Shown here piece after piece: positions 12,944 to 13,510 of a DNA stretch of 13,510 bases. Numbering within the stretch: the first letter of the stretch is position 1; every line of letters starts with the position of its first letter. The position numbers and the translations under genes were made by a program. This DNA is from Geoglobus sp. Its GTDB lineage: Archaea > Halobacteriota > Archaeoglobi > Archaeoglobales > Archaeoglobaceae. The DNA lies in NCBI GenBank assembly GCA_027019885.1, contig JALUWC010000150.1, positions 1 to 13,510 of the forward strand, read 5' to 3'. The notes beneath the pieces were generated by a model. It had not been told where the DNA came from. It was given only the letters and a program-made list of their open reading frames with translations, and did not search any database.

Positions 12944-13105
12944 ATGGGATGTGCTGAATGTAAGTTTTACGAATTCGATGGCTGCTACAGATGCAAATGG
13001 TTTGAGGCAAGAATCTCGAGGGTTTTTCCAAGATGGGTTGACGACTTCAGAAAAGGAGAACTGAGGTTCAAGAAGTGCGGGTACTTCAAAAGCAGAGCGA
13101 AATAA
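12944..13105 (+). CDS. 53-residue Cys-rich, probably zinc-binding protein
   Basis: A short ORF with clear protein character: MGCAECKFYEFDGCYRCKWF at the N-terminus, then a basic, aromatic remainder ending KKCGYFKSRAK. Cys3, Cys6, Cys14 and Cys17 form Cys-x2-Cys-x7-Cys-x2-Cys, a plausible zinc knuckle; Cys45 is a fifth. The ATG lies at leaderless distance from a good TATA box, and the codons (AGA, AGG, TAC, TTC) match the neighbouring real genes. I cannot name a family. It might bind nucleic acid or a protein partner. The overlapping longer frame in the same stretch (from 12876) has no promoter or motif support. Confidence 0.7.
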   Translation: MGCAECKFYEFDGCYRCKWFEARISRVFPRWVDDFRKGELRFKKCGYFKSRAK

Positions 13106-13219
13106 AATCACCAGACCGCTTTTTACTCTCTGTGATACATAAGAATTGAGCTTACATCCAAAACTATTTATCAATAGATTGAGGAATTAAGAGGGGTTAC
13201 AGAGTGTAGACACTGCTGA

Positions 13220-13510
13220 ACTCTGGGGAAAAGAGAGAGCATCATATCGAGAGACGAGTTTCTGGAGCTTGCCAAGAATGTCTGAAATTTTCCGGCACTT
13301 TCATCGAGAAAGATCGGACATCCCGCACATTTTCCGGTTGAATTTGCCCCTGCAGGTGTATCCAGCTTTACACGTTCAAAGGCGAAGTTGTTCTCGACCC
13401 ATTCATGGGAAGTGGACAGACGGCAATTGCTGCAATAAAAGCGGGAAGACATTGTATTGACTACGAAATAAACAAAAATTACGTTGAACTTGGAAACAGG
13501 AGGATAAAAG
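13220..13510 (+). pseudogene. DNA methyltransferase (N4/N6 amino-MTase) remnant, C-terminal part
   Basis: The stretch matches the C-terminal part of amino-methyltransferases of the beta (N4-cytosine type) arrangement. First comes SIISRDEFLELAKNV, then a TGA at 13283-13285 where a Trp is expected (NV-W-NFPALSSRKIGHPAHF), then HFPVEFAP. The frame shifts near 13346-13354, and reading resumes as RCIQLYTFKGEVVLDPFMGS. VVLDPFMGSGQTAIAA is motif I, which binds S-adenosylmethionine, followed by YEINKNYVELGNRRIK at the window edge. The catalytic (D/S)PP(Y/W) motif IV should lie upstream but is absent from 13106-13240. The gene is therefore 5'-truncated with a nonsense codon and a frameshift, and is not expected to be active. 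Confidence 0.75.

Noticed and set aside
12876-13064. 62-residue ORF overlapping the Cys-rich small gene
   Set aside because: It has low-complexity content, no TATA box at leaderless distance and no Shine-Dalgarno. The other frame has a cysteine motif and a well-placed TATA box.
13171-13452. 93-residue minus-strand ORF at the right end
   Set aside because: It lies antisense to the recognisable methyltransferase remnant and has no supporting signals.
1-13510. CRISPR array, rRNA genes or a replication origin
   Set aside because: No regularly spaced direct repeats, no rRNA-like stretches and no clustered origin-recognition-type boxes were seen.

Overview
This window most likely comes from the chromosome of a hyperthermophilic euryarchaeon of the Archaeoglobales (Archaeoglobus, Geoglobus or Ferroglobus type). 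The evidence is a two-domain Fae-Hps, an archaeal-type triosephosphate isomerase, transcription factor E, pantoate kinase beside CoaBC, VapBC, archaeal TATA boxes placed about 25-30 bases before start codons, and an AGR/AGA-rich, Glu/Lys-rich codon style. A fae-hps/tpiA neighbourhood is what I recall from Archaeoglobus fulgidus. The single-heme c-type cytochrome would fit Geoglobus, Ferroglobus or A. veneficus. The species call is inference.

Layout: (1) 2-2437, plus strand: the end of a 4Fe-4S protein, then coaBC and pantoate kinase, coupled by an ATGA overlap (archaeal coenzyme A synthesis). (2) 2493-3176: a KaiC/RadA-like protein whose Walker A loop is degenerate. (3) 3287-4630: a CoA-disulfide-reductase/NADH-oxidase-type flavoprotein, ending convergently against tfe (minus strand). 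(4) 5261-7759: an accessory, decaying stretch. It holds a gene with two in-frame stops and a frameshift, cut by an IS6-like element whose transposase itself ends at an early amber codon. Then come a vapBC pair, a small basic protein and a frameshifted ribbon-helix-helix gene, ending at a tRNA-Gly(UCC). (5) 7917-8803, minus strand: a hemerythrin-like protein and a DsrE-like protein overlapping by 4 bases. (6) 8932-11979, plus strand: a CBS-domain protein with a C-terminal ribosome-hibernation-factor-like domain, then fae-hps and tpiA. (7) 12038-12514, minus strand: a single-heme c-type cytochrome without a visible signal peptide. (8) 12944-13510: a 53-residue Cys-rich protein and the broken 3' end of a DNA methyltransferase.

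Metabolic theme: CoA is made (coaBC, pantoate kinase) and possibly kept reduced (the disulfide reductase). Fae-Hps links formaldehyde, tetrahydromethanopterin and ribulose phosphate chemistry, and TpiA joins it to gluconeogenesis and glycolysis. I see no CRISPR array and no clearly new multi-gene system. The most informative oddities are the layered decay at 5261-6586, the palindrome-bearing divergent control region at 8804-8931, the CBS-hibernation-factor fusion, the cytochrome without export signal, and small or broken genes that a length cutoff would miss.
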